A stretch of DNA of 64,000 nucleotides, taken from contig JAZBQD010000030.1 of NCBI GenBank assembly GCA_036583965.1, positions 87,837,300-87,901,299 of the forward strand, given 5' to 3'. This stretch comes from Prunella strophiata. Lineage: Eukaryota > Chordata > Aves > Passeriformes > Prunellidae. Within the stretch, counting starts at the first letter, position 1, and the number at the start of each line of letters is the position of its first letter. The notes under the pieces were generated by a model that saw only the letters and a list, made by a program, of their open reading frames with translations, did no database searches and was not told the origin of the DNA. The translations under genes and the position numbers were made by a program. Shown piece by piece: positions 1 to 13,500 of this stretch.

Positions 1-3000
1 GGCCCTCTCACAGGATTTCAATGCTAACATTTTAAGGGGACCTAATTTTTAAAAATAGTTAAATGTTTGCTCATTGAATACTAAATTAGCTCAAAACAGA
101 AGTACGAACTTAAGAAAACCTGGTTTGTACAAACAGCTCAGTCCCATGCCTGATGACTGACTAAAATATATGTTTAGCTTATCTTGCATGAATGCTTGCA
201 TCAAAATTTGGGAAACTTGACTGTCTTTTTATAACTAATTTTCATTCACAGGCAGTTTCTATTCAGGTGTGCTATGAGACAAATACATGCACCAGAGCAA
301 GGCAAAACCAGAAATTAGTTGTCTTGTAGCCCATATGTTCAGAAAGAAAAGCTTTGTCTGAGGGATTTCTTGTCATCCCCTTTTACTTAACCTAGCAAAG
401 CATTTACAGCTGCACTGCTCATCCATTTCCCTCTCAATATCTCCTCTAGATTTATGTCTCTTTCCAACAACCTAAGGAATACTGCAGAGGTTTATAATGA
501 ATCTAGAGAAACTGTCAGCCAAAAGATTTATTTAACAACATGCTTCTAATTTAAAAATAGGGACATAAAAATGCAGAGATCTCACAGCAATTACTGTATC
601 TACAGCCATGAGAAGAAATGTCAGGGAAAATAGGCATTTGGCAATATGACACTGAATAGCAATACCAGGACAATGCAGAGCATTTCCATTACTCAGTTTA
701 GTAAGGAAAGTTAATGGTCCTCTCTCTGCTGTCACTGTAAACCAAAGTAATTCTGGAAACAAGCAGTGGGGATGCAACTGAAGAGGTACCAACTACAACT
801 GAATATTCAAAATTAAACTTTACATTAGTAATTCTTGTTAATCACAAAAAGAGCCATTGTGACAGGCTTTATCAGTGAGGATCTTCTTGTTTAGAGAACC
901 CACTGGAAATGCATGGTCTGGGATGGTTTTCATCCACACAGAACACTGTAGGGTAACAAGACCACATAAAAAATATGGTGCTTTACTAAACAATTTATGG
1001 ATGAAGATAAAGCAAATTTGGAATAATGATAGCTACTGATAGCAAGCTAACTTTTGCTTCTAAATCAAGGGACCACCAGCAAATTAGGATAGGAATGGAC
1101 AGATTATATGTGCTTGTCCTGCCCCTCATTGCACCTATGCTGTAGCCAGCAATGACCTGTGTACAAATATTTTGTAAGGAGAGGTACTAAACTTCTACAT
1201 AAGTAGCAGAGTCTTTGTAATTAAAAATATTTAAGGCACTAAGAAATTGCTTTTCTAAATGCAGGTCCATCCACATCATATATATGCAGCTGGAGCTGAG
1301 GGTCTGTGACAAGGAGGACAAGAATAAGGCTCACAGAGGTGGTGTAATTTGGATTTCACTAGATGATGCATTAGAGGAAGCTGAAGCAGGCCTTGGAAGC
1401 ATGTGACCTCTTCAAAGTCTTCATACTGCTTCTTTCCCGTATTTTTCTTCCCAATCTGTCTCTAAGGGCATGAGATAATGAAAATGTTTGGATCTATTTG
1501 CTGGATTTATTTGTTCTACCGTAACAAAGGTTTGCACCAGACTATTCCTTTGGGTTTGCCTAATTTCTTCTTATATAATTTCTCCTCACAAACCTATGTT
1601 GATTTTTACAATTACTGCAAAGGTCAAATGGCTGCAGTTTCACTGCACTGAAGAAAAACACAAATATATAGGGAGACACTCCATGTTCTGGAGAGTTATT
1701 CCCATGCAGCTGAAGAAGAGGACATATGTAAAACTACCAGGGATTAAATGGGAGGACAAGGGCAAACACTCATACAAACTGACTGGGAACACAACTCCTG
1801 AGGTTCAGCTTATAGTTTTGCTATTAAAAATAAAATAATAAATGCCAAATTAGGCTACATGGCTCTTAAAGTGTCCTGTTTTATAACCTGAGTAGTGAGA
1901 CCAGGAAGGGAATGTCATTGTCTGCAGAATCAGGGAATTGGAAGGGTGGCAAATAAATTCAAAAAGTCTTCTTTGGTTTCTCAGACCATCTTGGGCACTT
2001 TTACAAAATGGGTATTTGATGTTACTGTTCTAGTTCAGGCCAGCTGGGCAAGCAGCAGAGCAGAGAAGGTGAAGTAGGGTGTCCTCCTGTCTCTCATGGG
2101 CTGACTGGTCAGAAGTCACTGCACCTCTTTGCTTTTGCTTGTCCTCCACTTGTTTATTTTGTTTTGCTTTAAAGTCTCTAAAGCAACATCTCTTCCTGTG
2201 TGTCTGCAATGTGCCCCAGAAGGCTTAAAGTTGTCTAGAATACCTATATGCTGTTATAATATAAATAATGATAGAAATAATGAATACATCCCCAGCCTTC
2301 TGCTTCGACAGCCATTTCCCCAGTACATTATTAGCGAAATTAATTCAAAATCTGGCTGTTCTTCGACTCTCATTGCTCTGAGTAATGTCTGGCAGGTTTT
2401 CTATGACCTTGTGCACAGAACAGTGCAGTGTGGTGTTAACAGTTTGACATGCAGAACTATTTCCTGTAGTAGAGGATTTATAAAACTGTCATGTTGCTGT
2501 GCAAAGGCACTCTCTTCCAGTCAAACACAGTGTTTGGCAAAGTATTTACTGCTAAATTAGCAATTGCTAATTGGTTACAATAATATTATTGTTGAAAGAG
2601 GCATTTCATTTCACACGAGCTGCCTACCCATTTACAAAATTCCTGTAGCTGATGGGAAAATTAGAAACACCTTAGAGGGTTACAAATTCAGTGCTCTGTC
2701 TCAATGCCTGAAATGATCCTCTCTTTATTGAAATGTGAATCCTGAAGGACTAGAAGGTAATGAACTTTGTAGTTGTTCATTTTTCCAGCCTGTTTTTAAA
2801 GTCTGCCCTATGGCTTTTATAATTTATTTGTGCTTTTATTATCTAAGGCTCAAGGTTTTACACCTGATCTAGTAGATATTTGAGTTCCATTGCTGGCACT
2901 TTCAGAATAAATAACTTTCTGCTCTTTCAAATACTGCAATATCTCTCTGAAGCCAATTATTAAAGAAATCCCAGAGTAATAGCACATGCCCTAGAGAGCC

Positions 3001-4275
3001 TTTCAAACATACATTGCCAATATCATATATTTATACTAATCCTGTGTTAGAAAACAACCATTCCTTGGATTTCATAGCACATAACTCTAATGGTAAATGA
3101 ATTTTTCCTCCCTATGTAGGTAATTTTCTGAAGGGCTTTAAAATATAAGCTCTTTAAGCCAGAACTTATGTTTATATTTGTCTCCTGTTCTTGGCCAAAT
3201 ACTTTTAAAAGACCCCAAACCCTTAATACCATTTTTTGCATGGTTGTCATATTAGTTATCCAACTAGCAAAGCTTTACTGTCTCCCCTTGGTAGACTTTG
3301 CTTGAGTTTTGCAGATGGATGGCAATATAATATCAAAACCACTGAAGTAATTTTAACAAAAGTGCAGAGAGACTGGTAAAAATTAACTGTATACATACAT
3401 GTAACTTTGCAAGTACATATACAGGGAAAGACCTTAATTAGAACAACTAGAACTTATGTATATTATGTCATATTTAAGAGACCTGAAGCATGGAATCTTT
3501 GAAATATGTAGGCTTACAATAACAAAGAAAAATATATTTCATTCACAGTTCTTTCATGCCATAGTTCCATTTCTTGTAGATTTTAAAGTTATTTAAAGAG
3601 CAGTGTAAGTGTATGTGAAACTTCAGAGGGACCTTCACAACAACTGTCAGGAATTCCATAGTAAACGTGCTGTGTTCAAATATACACATATATATATATT
3701 GTTCACTTTAAACATTTTAATTGTTGCAGTATTTTCTTCCTCCAAAATTTTATGGATCATATGCAGATATTCTTTTAAAAACAAAAGCTCTTAAATGAAA
3801 AGCTTAGAGCAAAAAGAGTAATTATTTGTCTTCACTCTCCAAGGGCCAGCTGAAGAAGAAATACTTTGCAAGTCAATCATTTTGTGCAGGCACCAAAGTG
3901 AAATCGAGAAGTAGAGTGAAGTGTAAATCACCACCATCAATTCTGATCTTGTTGCAGTCAAAGCCCCCAATGCAAGGTCATAACTGAAGGAAATAAAAAA
4001 AACTTTAGATGCTGAAGGTCTTGCTTCAAATAAATAAAATTCCCACATGCATATTGGTCCCTTTCCACTTTAACATGTAATCACTGGCATATTACGGGAC
4101 TGCCACCATCAGTCCATGAAAGATTTTGAGGGATATTTTATTTCCTGCAGTGCTTTTGTCTGACCATACTAATATTAACCAGCTCTGCCAAACCCTAGCC
4201 TCTCAGGCAGGTGAACTTAAGCAAAGAAATTTCAAAATCATGCTGAGCAAAACAGTGACCATTGAAAGGGCCACT
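1..4275. other. AT-rich unassigned sequence, no gene seen
   Basis: I recognise no exon, RNA gene or repeat family here. Several open frames occur, the longest being 143 codons at 2129-2560 on the + strand. That frame has a low-complexity Leu/Ser/Cys-rich composition and no recognisable domain, so I treat it as a chance frame. Short AT-rich and TA-dinucleotide stretches are present, for example near 3685-3700. This is compatible with intergenic or intronic bird DNA. Confidence 0.5.
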
Positions 4276-5952
4276 GAATTAAGGAGGGATGTCAGCAGAA
4301 AGGCTGCCTGTGACTAGCACAGGAAAACTTTGGCCTGCTTAAGATGCTGGTTGGGTGAGTCCCTACTTTGGGAGGCAGTCCTGAAGAGTAAAGAAGTCCA
4401 GGAAGGCTGGACATTCTTCAAGAAGAAAATATTATAGGCACCAGTGAACCCATCCCCATGTGCCGGAAGGTGAGCCAGAAAGGAAGACCAGCCTGGCTGA
4501 ACAGAGCTTTGGCTGGAACTTGGGAAACAAGAAGAAACTTTACAACATTTGGAAGAAGCAGCAGACAACTCAGGAGGACTGCAAGGGTGTCATCAAATTA
4601 TGCAGGGAAAAAATTAGAAGAGCCAAAGCCCAGTTAGAATTTAGTCTGGTCACTGCCAGAAAATATGACAAAAAATAGTCTATAAATACATCAACAAAAA
4701 AGAAGGGCTAAGGAGAATCTTCATCCCTTATTAGAACCATAGTGACAAAGGATGAAGAAAAGGATGAGGTGTGCAATGCTTTCATTGCCTCAGTCTTTAA
4801 TAGTTGTTCAGGTACCCAGCACCCTATCCTGGAAAAAAGTGTTGGGGAGCAGAATAAAGCATCCATAATCCAAGAGGAAGTGGTCAGAGACCTGATACAC
4901 TCCTTACACACACACAAGTCTATGGGCCCAGATGGGATCCACACATGGACACTTAGGGAGCTGGTGGAAATGCTGACTGAGACACTCTCCCTCATTTATC
5001 AGCAGTCCTGGCTAACCAGGGAGATCCCAGGTGTTTGTTGTCCATCTACAAGAAGGGCTGGAAGGAGGATCTGGGTCACTAGAGGCCTGTCAGCCTGACC
5101 TCAGTGCTGGGGAAGGTCATGGAGCAGATCCTCTTGAGTGCTGTCCTGCAGCACGTACAGGACAGCCAGGGGATCAGGCCCAGCAGCACAAACAGGGGTT
5201 TGTCAAAGGCAGGTCCTGCTGGACCAACCTGATCTGCTTCTATGATAAAGGCACCTGCTTAGTGATGCAGAGTTCCAGGCTGGGGCAGAGTGCCTGGGAA
5301 GCTGCCCAGTGGAAAAGGACCTGAGGGTGCTGATCACAGCAGCTGAACATGAGCCAGTGTGTGCACAGGGGGCCAAGAAGGCCAATGGCACCCTGGCCTG
5401 TGTCAGCAGCAGTGTGGCCAGCAGGAGCAGGGCAGGGATTGTCCCCTGTACTCAGCACTGGTGAGACCACACCTCAAGTCCTTTGTTCAGTTCTGGGCCC
5501 CCACTGCAAGATATTGAGGGGCTGGAGAGTGCCCAGAAAAGGACAGCAAAGCTCATGAAAAATATGGAGTAAAAATCTTATGAGGAGCAGCTGAGGGAGC
5601 TGGGTTGTTTAGCCTGGAGAAAAGGAGGCTGAGGAAGGGACTACTCTCTACAACTACCTTAAAGGAGGCTGTAGCCAGGTGGAGGTCAGCCTCTTCTCAA
5701 AAGTGACACGTGACAGGATGAGAGGAAATGGCTTCCAGTTGCACCAGGCGAGGTTTGGATTGGACATTGGAAAAAAATCCTTCACTGAAAGGGTGGCTAA
5801 GCATTGGAACAGGCTGCCCAGGGAAGTGGTGAAGGATAGCATCCCTGAAGGTAGCTGTGTCACCTGGGGACATGGTTTGGTAGTGGACTTCACTGTGCCA
5901 TGTTAACTGTTGGACTCTACAATCTTATGTTTAATGATCCTCTGACTCTGTG
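4276..5952 (+). mobile_element. CR1 LINE, 5'-truncated and internally deleted
   Basis: This is a sense copy of the avian non-LTR retrotransposon CR1. The conceptual translation, taken across frames, follows CR1 ORF2. It starts with the linker after the endonuclease (motif ELRRDVSRK near 4276), continues with the REKIRRAKAQLE segment (about 4604-4640) and the early reverse transcriptase block KSMGPDGIH (from 4916), and reaches GFVKGRSC (about 5197). Around 5260-5275 it jumps directly to the ORF2 C-terminal region, seen as [10 protein letters not shown] near 5803-5832. The stretch that should hold the RT catalytic motif (Tyr/Phe-Ala-Asp-Asp) is absent. Stops and frameshifts are spread throughout. 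The 3' end near 5946-5952 resembles the degenerate CR1 tail, CTCTGTG. The copy is dead and moderately old. The start is approximate because the sequence upstream of 4276 does not look like CR1. Confidence 0.9.
4742..5906 (+). pseudogene. Broken CR1 ORF2 (reverse transcriptase) remnant
   Basis: ORF2 of CR1 normally encodes an endonuclease plus reverse transcriptase. The remnant has three separate open pieces. 4742-5098 covers the pre-RT linker and RT block 0/1, with KSMGPDGIH at residues 59-67. Part of 5031-5324 covers GFVKGRSCWTNL, in a shifted frame. 5679-5906 covers the C-terminal GNGFQLH...[10 protein letters not shown] region. A frameshift separates the first two. A deletion near 5260-5275 removes the catalytic palm, and further stops lie between 5450 and 5680. 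No functional protein can be made from it. Confidence 0.85.
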
Positions 5953-6860
5953 AAATGGATGAGAAGAAAGTTAAAATAATACAGCAATCTAATATTTAAT
6001 TAAGATGGGATTGTATGTTTGAATAAAGCACTGAGGAAAGGTGAAGCTGTAAGCTCTGAAGCTGCCCTGTACTGAATGGGTAAAGAGAATGAAGGCTTTC
6101 AAGGCTGAGGGTTGTCTTGGCACAGGTGTCATATTGCCCTGCACCTTTTTGGTCCTAGACTATAAAAGTACTCGGATGTCAGATCACAAAAACAGATGTA
6201 AGATCACATCCCATTCTTATAGCTAAATAGTAATAAATCAGAAGAGAAAAAAAAAGAGTTGTCATAGTCACTTCAGATTTTCCCAGTCTAAAGCTGATAG
6301 TATATTTTAAAGGGATTTTTTTTGTTGTTGTTTTAACAAAAGAAAAATCATTTAATGCTGCTAAAACTTTGTCATTTGGCAGGCTGCCTGAGCCAAGGTA
6401 CAGCTATGACAGCTTTTCAGCAGACACCACAAATGGCTTGTTAGCTGAAGCTGGAAGGATATTTAATATCTCAGGGTTTTTAAGAACTAACAAAGATCCT
6501 GAGACAATTCATAGATATCAGTACACAGAATAAATAAAGCAATGTATGGACCCATCCTTCTTTGCATACTCTGATATTTAGACAGCTTTGCACAGAGTTT
6601 CATCTCAGATCTGAAAAATGGCGTCTGAATGAGTCTAAATTTAAATGCAGAATAATGTGAACAGTAAATCTCTGTTTCAAAAGACTTATTTATTAGGGAG
6701 AATGGAACACAATGATTCATCATCTTACCACAGAGCTGCAAAAGTGAGCTGTTGGAATGTTCAGTGAAGAAGACACTCTGAAGAACAACTGCAGAACTAC
6801 AAAATATGCTATAGAGAATGTGTGGTATCAGGAATTCAGTGATTAGATTAGAGTCATCAA
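5953..6860. other. Unassigned sequence, no gene seen
   Basis: No coding or repeat family is recognised between the CR1 copy and the AAAAG tract. An antisense open frame of 167 codons (6487-6990) gets its apparent N-terminus, Phe/Leu/Ser repeats, from reading the AAAAG microsatellite in reverse. It is therefore an artefact. Confidence 0.5.
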
Positions 6861-6974
6861 GGAAAAGAGAAGAAAAGAGAAGAAAAAAGAAGAGAAGAAA
6901 AAAGAAAAGAAAAGAAAAGAAAAGAAAAGAAAAGAAAAGAAAAGAAAAGAAAAGAAAGAAAAGAAAAGAGAAAG
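6861..6974. repeat. (AAAAG)n microsatellite
   Basis: This is a polypurine tract. It is imperfect at the left, mixing AAAAG, AGAAG and AAAAAAG units, and becomes a clean run of AAAAG units from about 6902 to 6954. It ends in a short AAAG/AAAAG mix. Polypurine/polypyrimidine tracts of this kind can form triplex DNA. No such structure can be shown from the sequence alone. Confidence 0.95.
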
Positions 6975-9900
6975 TTATTATTTGTAGCATGCACTTACTG
7001 CAGCTTAGTTTTCCCCATCAGTGAATGCCTCTGGAGGTAGCTTCCCAGGGAAGTCCTGTAGTGACCAAAGGCAAGCTGCCTAAAACTTTGACATGGCTAT
7101 TTTAACATTAGTTAAAGCCTTCATTCACATTCAGGATAGTTGCACTCTCACAACCTTCTTTAATACAGGTCCCTGCATCTTTGTCTTCTGGATCTCTACA
7201 AGCCTGGATATATTGCTCACTTTAAAGAGCTGCTCTATTCCAAGTCTGTGTCAGGATGCTTTCCAAACCCTTTTTTTTTTTGAGCTTTCAAATCCCTTAA
7301 CACAAAAAAGACACATTCTCTACTATTAATAATAGGAAGATGGAATGCTTCTTGTATGAAGTTGTCTTTTTCCTAAACTAGCTTTCTGTGGTTCTTAGAA
7401 AAAAGTGTATGTAAATATCATCTGATACAGGAGACTGCTCTAATTAGGGAGTTTAACTATTAGAATGCACATCATTCATGACACAATATACTTGGCATTT
7501 ATAAGCCTTGTGCACCAGGTTAAAATGATGGCAGACTTGTGTCCAAAACTTCTATTGCAGCCATAAGTTTGATTTTCTCCAAAAAGCATCTTGCCAAATA
7601 CTTGTGTTGCTGACATTTTCCAAGGTGGTTTCTGATTTTGGTTATTTTATTCTCATGAATCCAATTTTCTGAGCCACTCTCCATCCCTCCTTACAACTGC
7701 TCCTCATGGGTGATCTGCCCATGCAAACACAGGCCTCAACATTCCTGCAGCTTGCAAGAGAATTTCACAAGCAGACATCTGAAAGTACAATTATGTTACA
7801 GCAAATAAACTGTCACACAAACAAAAGTTGTTATACTGTTAAAAGTTCTGGAACTATTTGTTTGATTTCCAAAGCTGATTGGCTAATATATATGAACCAC
7901 CCTTGGGAAGATATTTGTGTTATAAGTCCAAGGTATTGGTATTATTCTGATAGCTGAGTGACGACATTGCAATAAATTTTTTGCAGATACAGACTTTAAA
8001 TACAGAATGGCAAACAGACAAATGTCCCTGAGGGGCTTTTAAGAAGCAGAAATCTTAATGAGCTCATCACTTACAAAAACTGAGTACCTGCCTGGGGACA
8101 GACAATGTGAATGGTAGAGGAATCATGTGGTTATGTTTCTCTTCAAGCTCAGCATCCAGCTAAGCTCATCTTGTGTCTGCTCTTGCACAATGCAACATGC
8201 ACTGAAGCAAGACTGAGCTATATGGGTTATATTAACCCAAGGTGATGTTTTGTTTTCTAGTCATTCCTGTAAAGAATGAGAAAGAACCCTTCTCAACAAA
8301 GCAGGTTCTTTTGCAGTTGTTTAGTCTTTAACTGCAAATATGGCTTTTAGAAATCTTAAGTGCTCCTGCAGGAGCTAAGTAAGTGGGTAGTGTTTGGTTT
8401 GCAATATTTAATCATGCCTGGTCAGAAATACAATGTCCATAAAACACTGACTTTTATCACCTCTCAAAACCTATAAATGCAGAATACTGTCAGTTTGGAG
8501 TTTGATTCTTCACCAAAATCAGGTTATTCTTTTCTTAGTGGCTTCCAGGAAGTATTTACAAGCCCTTACACATAAAAAACTAAAAGTATGCGTGTGTCTT
8601 CCTGTTAAACACCTTACTAAATGTCTGTGACAAAAACTGTTTTATTCTGGAATATTTCAGATGTCCTCCAGTTTTCCTTACAAATCCATTTTTCCTTACA
8701 AATGGGATTTGTTTTATAGCTTTTCCATGAGTATTGAGCTAAATCTTTCAAGGACTTGGACAGAAGTTCCTCTAAGGGCCAGTTTAGACTGCATGATGTG
8801 AATTGATTTTGTTTTCCTTTATTTTTAATTTCTGCTCAGCTATCCAGGGACTCAACAAATCCCTTTCTCCATAAGATGTTCAGGACAGTGCAGTGAAAAC
8901 TGAGATGTGAGGGAAGGAATATTCTTTTCCTAGTAAACAGACTCAGGAAAGAGAAGGCTGTCTTCTACAGAAAGCAGGTAAAGTCCTTACGACTTCAGTG
9001 CCAATTCCTAGCTGTGTTCAGCCTCTAAGTCAGACCAAAAAAAGGGAATTCACCCCTGCCCAAGCTGCTATGCATTAAGGAAAGAAATGTGACTGCACAG
9101 AATACATCTTGCAGAAACCTCTTCTGGCTAGCAGCATGGTAAAATTGCAGCCTAAGTGTGTGCCTGGCTTTTTTCCTTCTCCAGCATGATTTACCTGTGG
9201 GTAACAGCAAAACCATGACAGACCCTCAGCTCAGGATTCAGAGACCAAAATCATTTCCATTTTCATGCTACACATTCTCCTGCTGGCTACTGGCCTCTTA
9301 TCACAGTAAAGCACTAGTTAAGCATCTCCCCCTCCCTGGGGGCTGACACCAGCCAAAAAAGCAGATGTCTCATCTCATGGTTAAATCACCATACAATCAG
9401 CATCCTGCAGACACTTCAGGCATCTAGGAGCAAAGAGATGCTCACTGGCTCCCCAGGCTCACCCAGCTTCGTGCTGGGTGCTGCAGGAGCACTCCAGGCA
9501 TGGCTAGGCTGGAGTTCATAACTATGGTCAAGTGTCAAGCAGAGACATAAACAGTCTGGGGTTTTCACAACATTTCTTTAGGGTTATATGGTAAAATTTT
9601 AAATTGGACTGTGTCTGCAAAAAGAACCACATCTGCTGATCAAAAAAGAGAGTAAAGAAAAAGATACATGGGACAGAGCAATCTACCAAATGGGCACATG
9701 AGCACCACTGTAGGCACAAACATGCATTTCAGAGAAAAAAAAAAATAAAACCAAAAAAAACCAAAAAAACAAACAAACAAACAAAAAAAAAAAACCCAAG
9801 AGAATAAAAACATTCTTTTATATTAGTGCTGTGGTCTCTTTCTCCAACTGCTTTCTTTGTGACTTCTTGGATTTACAGTAATGTTGCATGCAGCCTTTTT

Positions 9901-10205
9901 TTTTATTTCTTTTTACTCCCCCCATCTTTCCTATTCTCTTAGCCTTCAAACTCCTTTTACAATTTCAATTATGTGCTCCAGCTGGAGACCTGAGCTCTCA
10001 ATGACTAACAAGCATAGGAGCTGATTTCACATAAACTAGGCAAAAGTCCAGCATGTGACTCAGAAGCAGTCATTCTAGCAGAGTTCATGACCTGCAGGAG
10101 CTCACTGTGGCTCCACCACTTGCACCCACAGCACTGCAGTTATTACAGGGCTGAAGGCTGGGCTCCAGCACAGGACAAATCAGCTGAACCTTGTCTCCCT
10201 TCATC
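6975..10205. other. Unassigned sequence, A-rich tract at 9735-9794
   Basis: No gene or recognisable mobile element is seen. The open frames are all under 90 codons and lack domain-like composition. A short local duplication occurs at about 8673-8711, where the unit TTTTTCCTTACAAAT occurs twice. Near 9735-9794 there is an A-rich low-complexity run with CAAA units. Confidence 0.5.
9735..9794. repeat. A-rich / (CAAA)n low-complexity tract
   Basis: An eleven-base A run is followed by runs of A separated by T or C. It passes into four CAAA units and then another A run. It is a simple repeat with no sign of an attached retroposon body. Confidence 0.9.
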
Positions 10206-10574
10206 CTACTTAGAGCTAAATGGAATAAACCAGCAGAGCTGGAGTAAATGAGCCATAGCAAAACTGATCTTAACCTCCACCCCCTTGATTTGGCAGCCAG
10301 GCACTAGGGCAGGAGACAAGATAATTCCAGTCAGCTCCAGCGGGCTTTGTAATGCAATTTGACAAATCAAATAGATAGTTTTATTAACATAACTAAATGA
10401 ATTATTGCAAATGGGAGATGTGGACATTGATCTGTCTTCATTTTTGCATTCTGCTTTGGGGGAGGGGAGATAGCCTTTAAATTCAAGCTGCTGCTGCCTG
10501 AGGTAGGAAGTCGCTGTAATGAATCTGTTCTGCACTTTCATATCCCCAAACTGCCCATTTAACACCAATACCAA
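10206..10574. promoter_or_regulatory. Candidate conserved noncoding element (speculative)
   Basis: This block differs in texture from its surroundings. It has few homopolymers and no repeat signature. A stretch around 10345-10410 is dense in homeodomain-like ATTA/TAAT cores and ATGCAAT-type octamer-like words. An antisense open frame of 122 codons spans it but has no recognisable domain. The call rests on sequence texture only. Alignment to other birds and reptiles would decide it. Confidence 0.2.
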
Positions 10575-13500
10575 TAAAGATAACAGAGAAATACAGAGGC
10601 AGTACTATGCATGCAGGGCTGTCAATGTTCATACTTGGAATACAAGTGACTATTCAGGGGCCAGATTTTCCTAAATATGAATGTCTGCTTTGATTTTCTG
10701 GTGATGAAATGGGACCAGCAAGGCTTTTTGAAGACTTACAATACCAATGAAAAACAAGGATACACTGACCTATACTCCTTAATAATAACTCTTCCTACAT
10801 AACTGCTTAAATAATGTATTTCACAGAACATATGATGCAAATACACAGATTACTTCCTCGATGAAATCATCCAAGTCCAGGTCTCTCAAATCAGACAAAT
10901 AAATTCAGAACCTAAAGAAACCTTAGTATTCTTGCCCTATTATCAGGGCTGGGATGGAAGAACATCCATGTAAAAAACCTGGATATTTTATTTGAAACAG
11001 TACTTTCTTATGTCTTCACATTCTCCAGAGTTAGCTCTGAGAAAGCTAGAGGGTGATTTGTGTTCTTCCTCTCCTCTCTTGTGTGTACCCAGAGTTAAAA
11101 TCCTGCTGTGCAGATGCCAAGCATACCTATGCTGGCAGAAGCACAGCATGGAAGTCCTCCCAGTACTGGAAGAAAAAGCAGAATAGTATAAGCAGAGCAA
11201 AGATTGATTTAACATGCAGTAGAAGGAAGTCTTCTTGGAACCATTTAATGTTCTGAATTTCTGGGAAAGCAGATTAAGCAGCTCTTGGCTTTGCATAGAT
11301 ATCACTTTCAAGATAGCAACATATTATGTTGAGCCACTGAGCTGAACATGTCAGATTCCCTCAAGCTAGAATGGTTCAGCTTTCTACATACTACAAACTG
11401 GGGATGAATTTTGTTTTGTCACCATCCAGTAAAAGCACTCTCCCTATTCAGGTATGCAAAAATATTTGGGTTTGGGTTCTTTGGAGGTTTTTTTATTCTT
11501 ACCAAAACAGAGAGTTTTGGTTTAGTTTGGTTTGCTTTTATTTAATTTGGATAACAGTGAGTAGTTGATTTAAAGTATTTCTGGATATTTTTATAGTATT
11601 TATTCAAGGTTTTTTTTAAAAAAAAAAACATTCTCCTAACATCATAATGGAAGAGTGTTAATACAAACTTAAAGTATGCCATGTATAAACAAAATCCATG
11701 TCTCACAAGTATTAGGGGAAAGTGTGACTGGGATTGCAATTATAGTTTAGATTTATTTTACTAAAGATGTTTGATTTTAAGGTATCTAATGCATCAGTTT
11801 ATTGTCACAAGAAGCACTATGCTATACACCAGAACAGAAACCCACATTTCCATCAGTTTTGGAAGTTCTGGACAACTGAGGATGCACCTAAAGGTCTTCC
11901 ACAGCTTTTTACCAGTGCCAGTGCCCTCCTCTTAAAGACAGAAATCCTGGCTGCAGAGACAAGGAACATCACAGCTATCACAAAAACAAATCCTCTCAGT
12001 ACAAAGAGACCCTTGGTAGTACAAAGTCTCCATCATCCTGCAGGTTTCAGATCATTTCAGTAGGAAGTTGTACAAAAAGCATAAGTAGCAGGTTTCTTCT
12101 CTGAGAAGAAAGAATTAGTTTCCTTCTCTCTTTTTCTGCCGTTCATTGGAAGGGTATTACAATGAGCATTAAAATAGAGACTTTTTGGGATTATAGTGGG
12201 AGAGAAATCACAGCTCTCAAAGTGGGTCCATGAAACAAACCTGAAGGTTGTTCTGCTTTCCCTCTTTTGCATTTCTGATACAGGAATAACAGTTCTGTCA
12301 CACTCTCCCAATTTTGAGAAATATCTGTCCATCACTTTGCAATTGCAGCTGTTTTTTCCAGAATGAGTTCTTGATATCTGTTTGCTGATCCAATATACCA
12401 TGATATAATACCCCAGAGACCTTGGATTACTTCTGACTTCATCTCTGCTTTATGTTCTATAAAGATGCCTCTTCCCTCAACAACCAGTGCTTACAGACCT
12501 TCCTAAAATATTGCTGGGCAAATTGCACAGCCTCCCAAATTTAATTAACTGTTCAAGTCAGCATATCTCAGTTTCTAAAAGGGAACCTTGGGCAAACACT
12601 GAGGCAGGTGAATGACAGTGCTGCTTACTGCAGTAAGTCATCAGTGTGTACAGCTCAAATGATCCCAGCTCAGGCTGATGGTAGAGTACAAATTCACTAT
12701 TGCTAGGAACAGGTATGAAAAGAAAAATAAGAACAAGAATGTGATACTCAAGCACTATTACTCTTTGTTGTGGAAATAGGAATAAAACTATGAATCCATC
12801 CTCTTCCATCATGCCTTCCTTTTGGAGAGATGCCATTTTAGGCACAGAGGCTCTTGAGCTACCTTCATGTCCCAGAAAAATGCTGAGCAGCCATTGAGCA
12901 AGACCACATAAAGAGGGGTCCCAGCAAGACTTATTCTAAAATATAAGAGATGGAGTTTGCCAGAGCCAGCTTTGACTAAGAAACCCAAGAGAACACTAAC
13001 AATATAGAGATTTTTTTGAGTTCCCAAGTGCTGAAAGATCAAGAAAGCAGTAAGGCTTTGTCTGATTTGACAACTGGTTCTGAATAAAGAGAATTAGGTG
13101 CTGTCTGCTTTGTGTTTTGTCTAATACAAGAGCATGCAATAGTGAAAGCACAGGTAAACTGGATCTGCAAGACTTTAGATCCCTCTCTGATCCGTGGTGA
13201 CAGGAGATTACTTCCTAGAACATTTACAGCATTTTATGGCAGTGAATCATTTGGTTTTCCTTGTGCTACTTGAGTTTAATAAAAGAGTTGTAATCTTAAG
13301 CGACATGCTGTGGATGGATATCTTTTTTTCCCCTCACAGCAAAAACATTACTTCAGCAATAACTTGCATGGAAGACAGTAGTTTTGATGACCTGTTTACT
13401 TGGGAAAATGCAAAAAGTAACACCTAAGATTTTACTAGCTCTTAATGCCAGTCAGACTGAAAGAGCAAAAGGAATTGCTCTGGCTTTATTAGCAATCTTT

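Noticed and set aside
2129..2560. 143-codon sense frame with a hydrophobic start resembling a signal peptide
   Set aside because: The composition looks random, with no domain, splice-site context or repeat support. A frame of this length is expected by chance in a window this size.
4276..5952. Active CR1 or host gene derived from it
   Set aside because: Frameshifts, stops and loss of the catalytic region show a dead copy, and no exon structure is visible.
6487..6990. 167-codon antisense frame with a hydrophobic Phe/Leu N-terminus resembling a membrane segment
   Set aside because: The hydrophobic part is the AAAAG microsatellite read in reverse. The remainder has no recognisable features.
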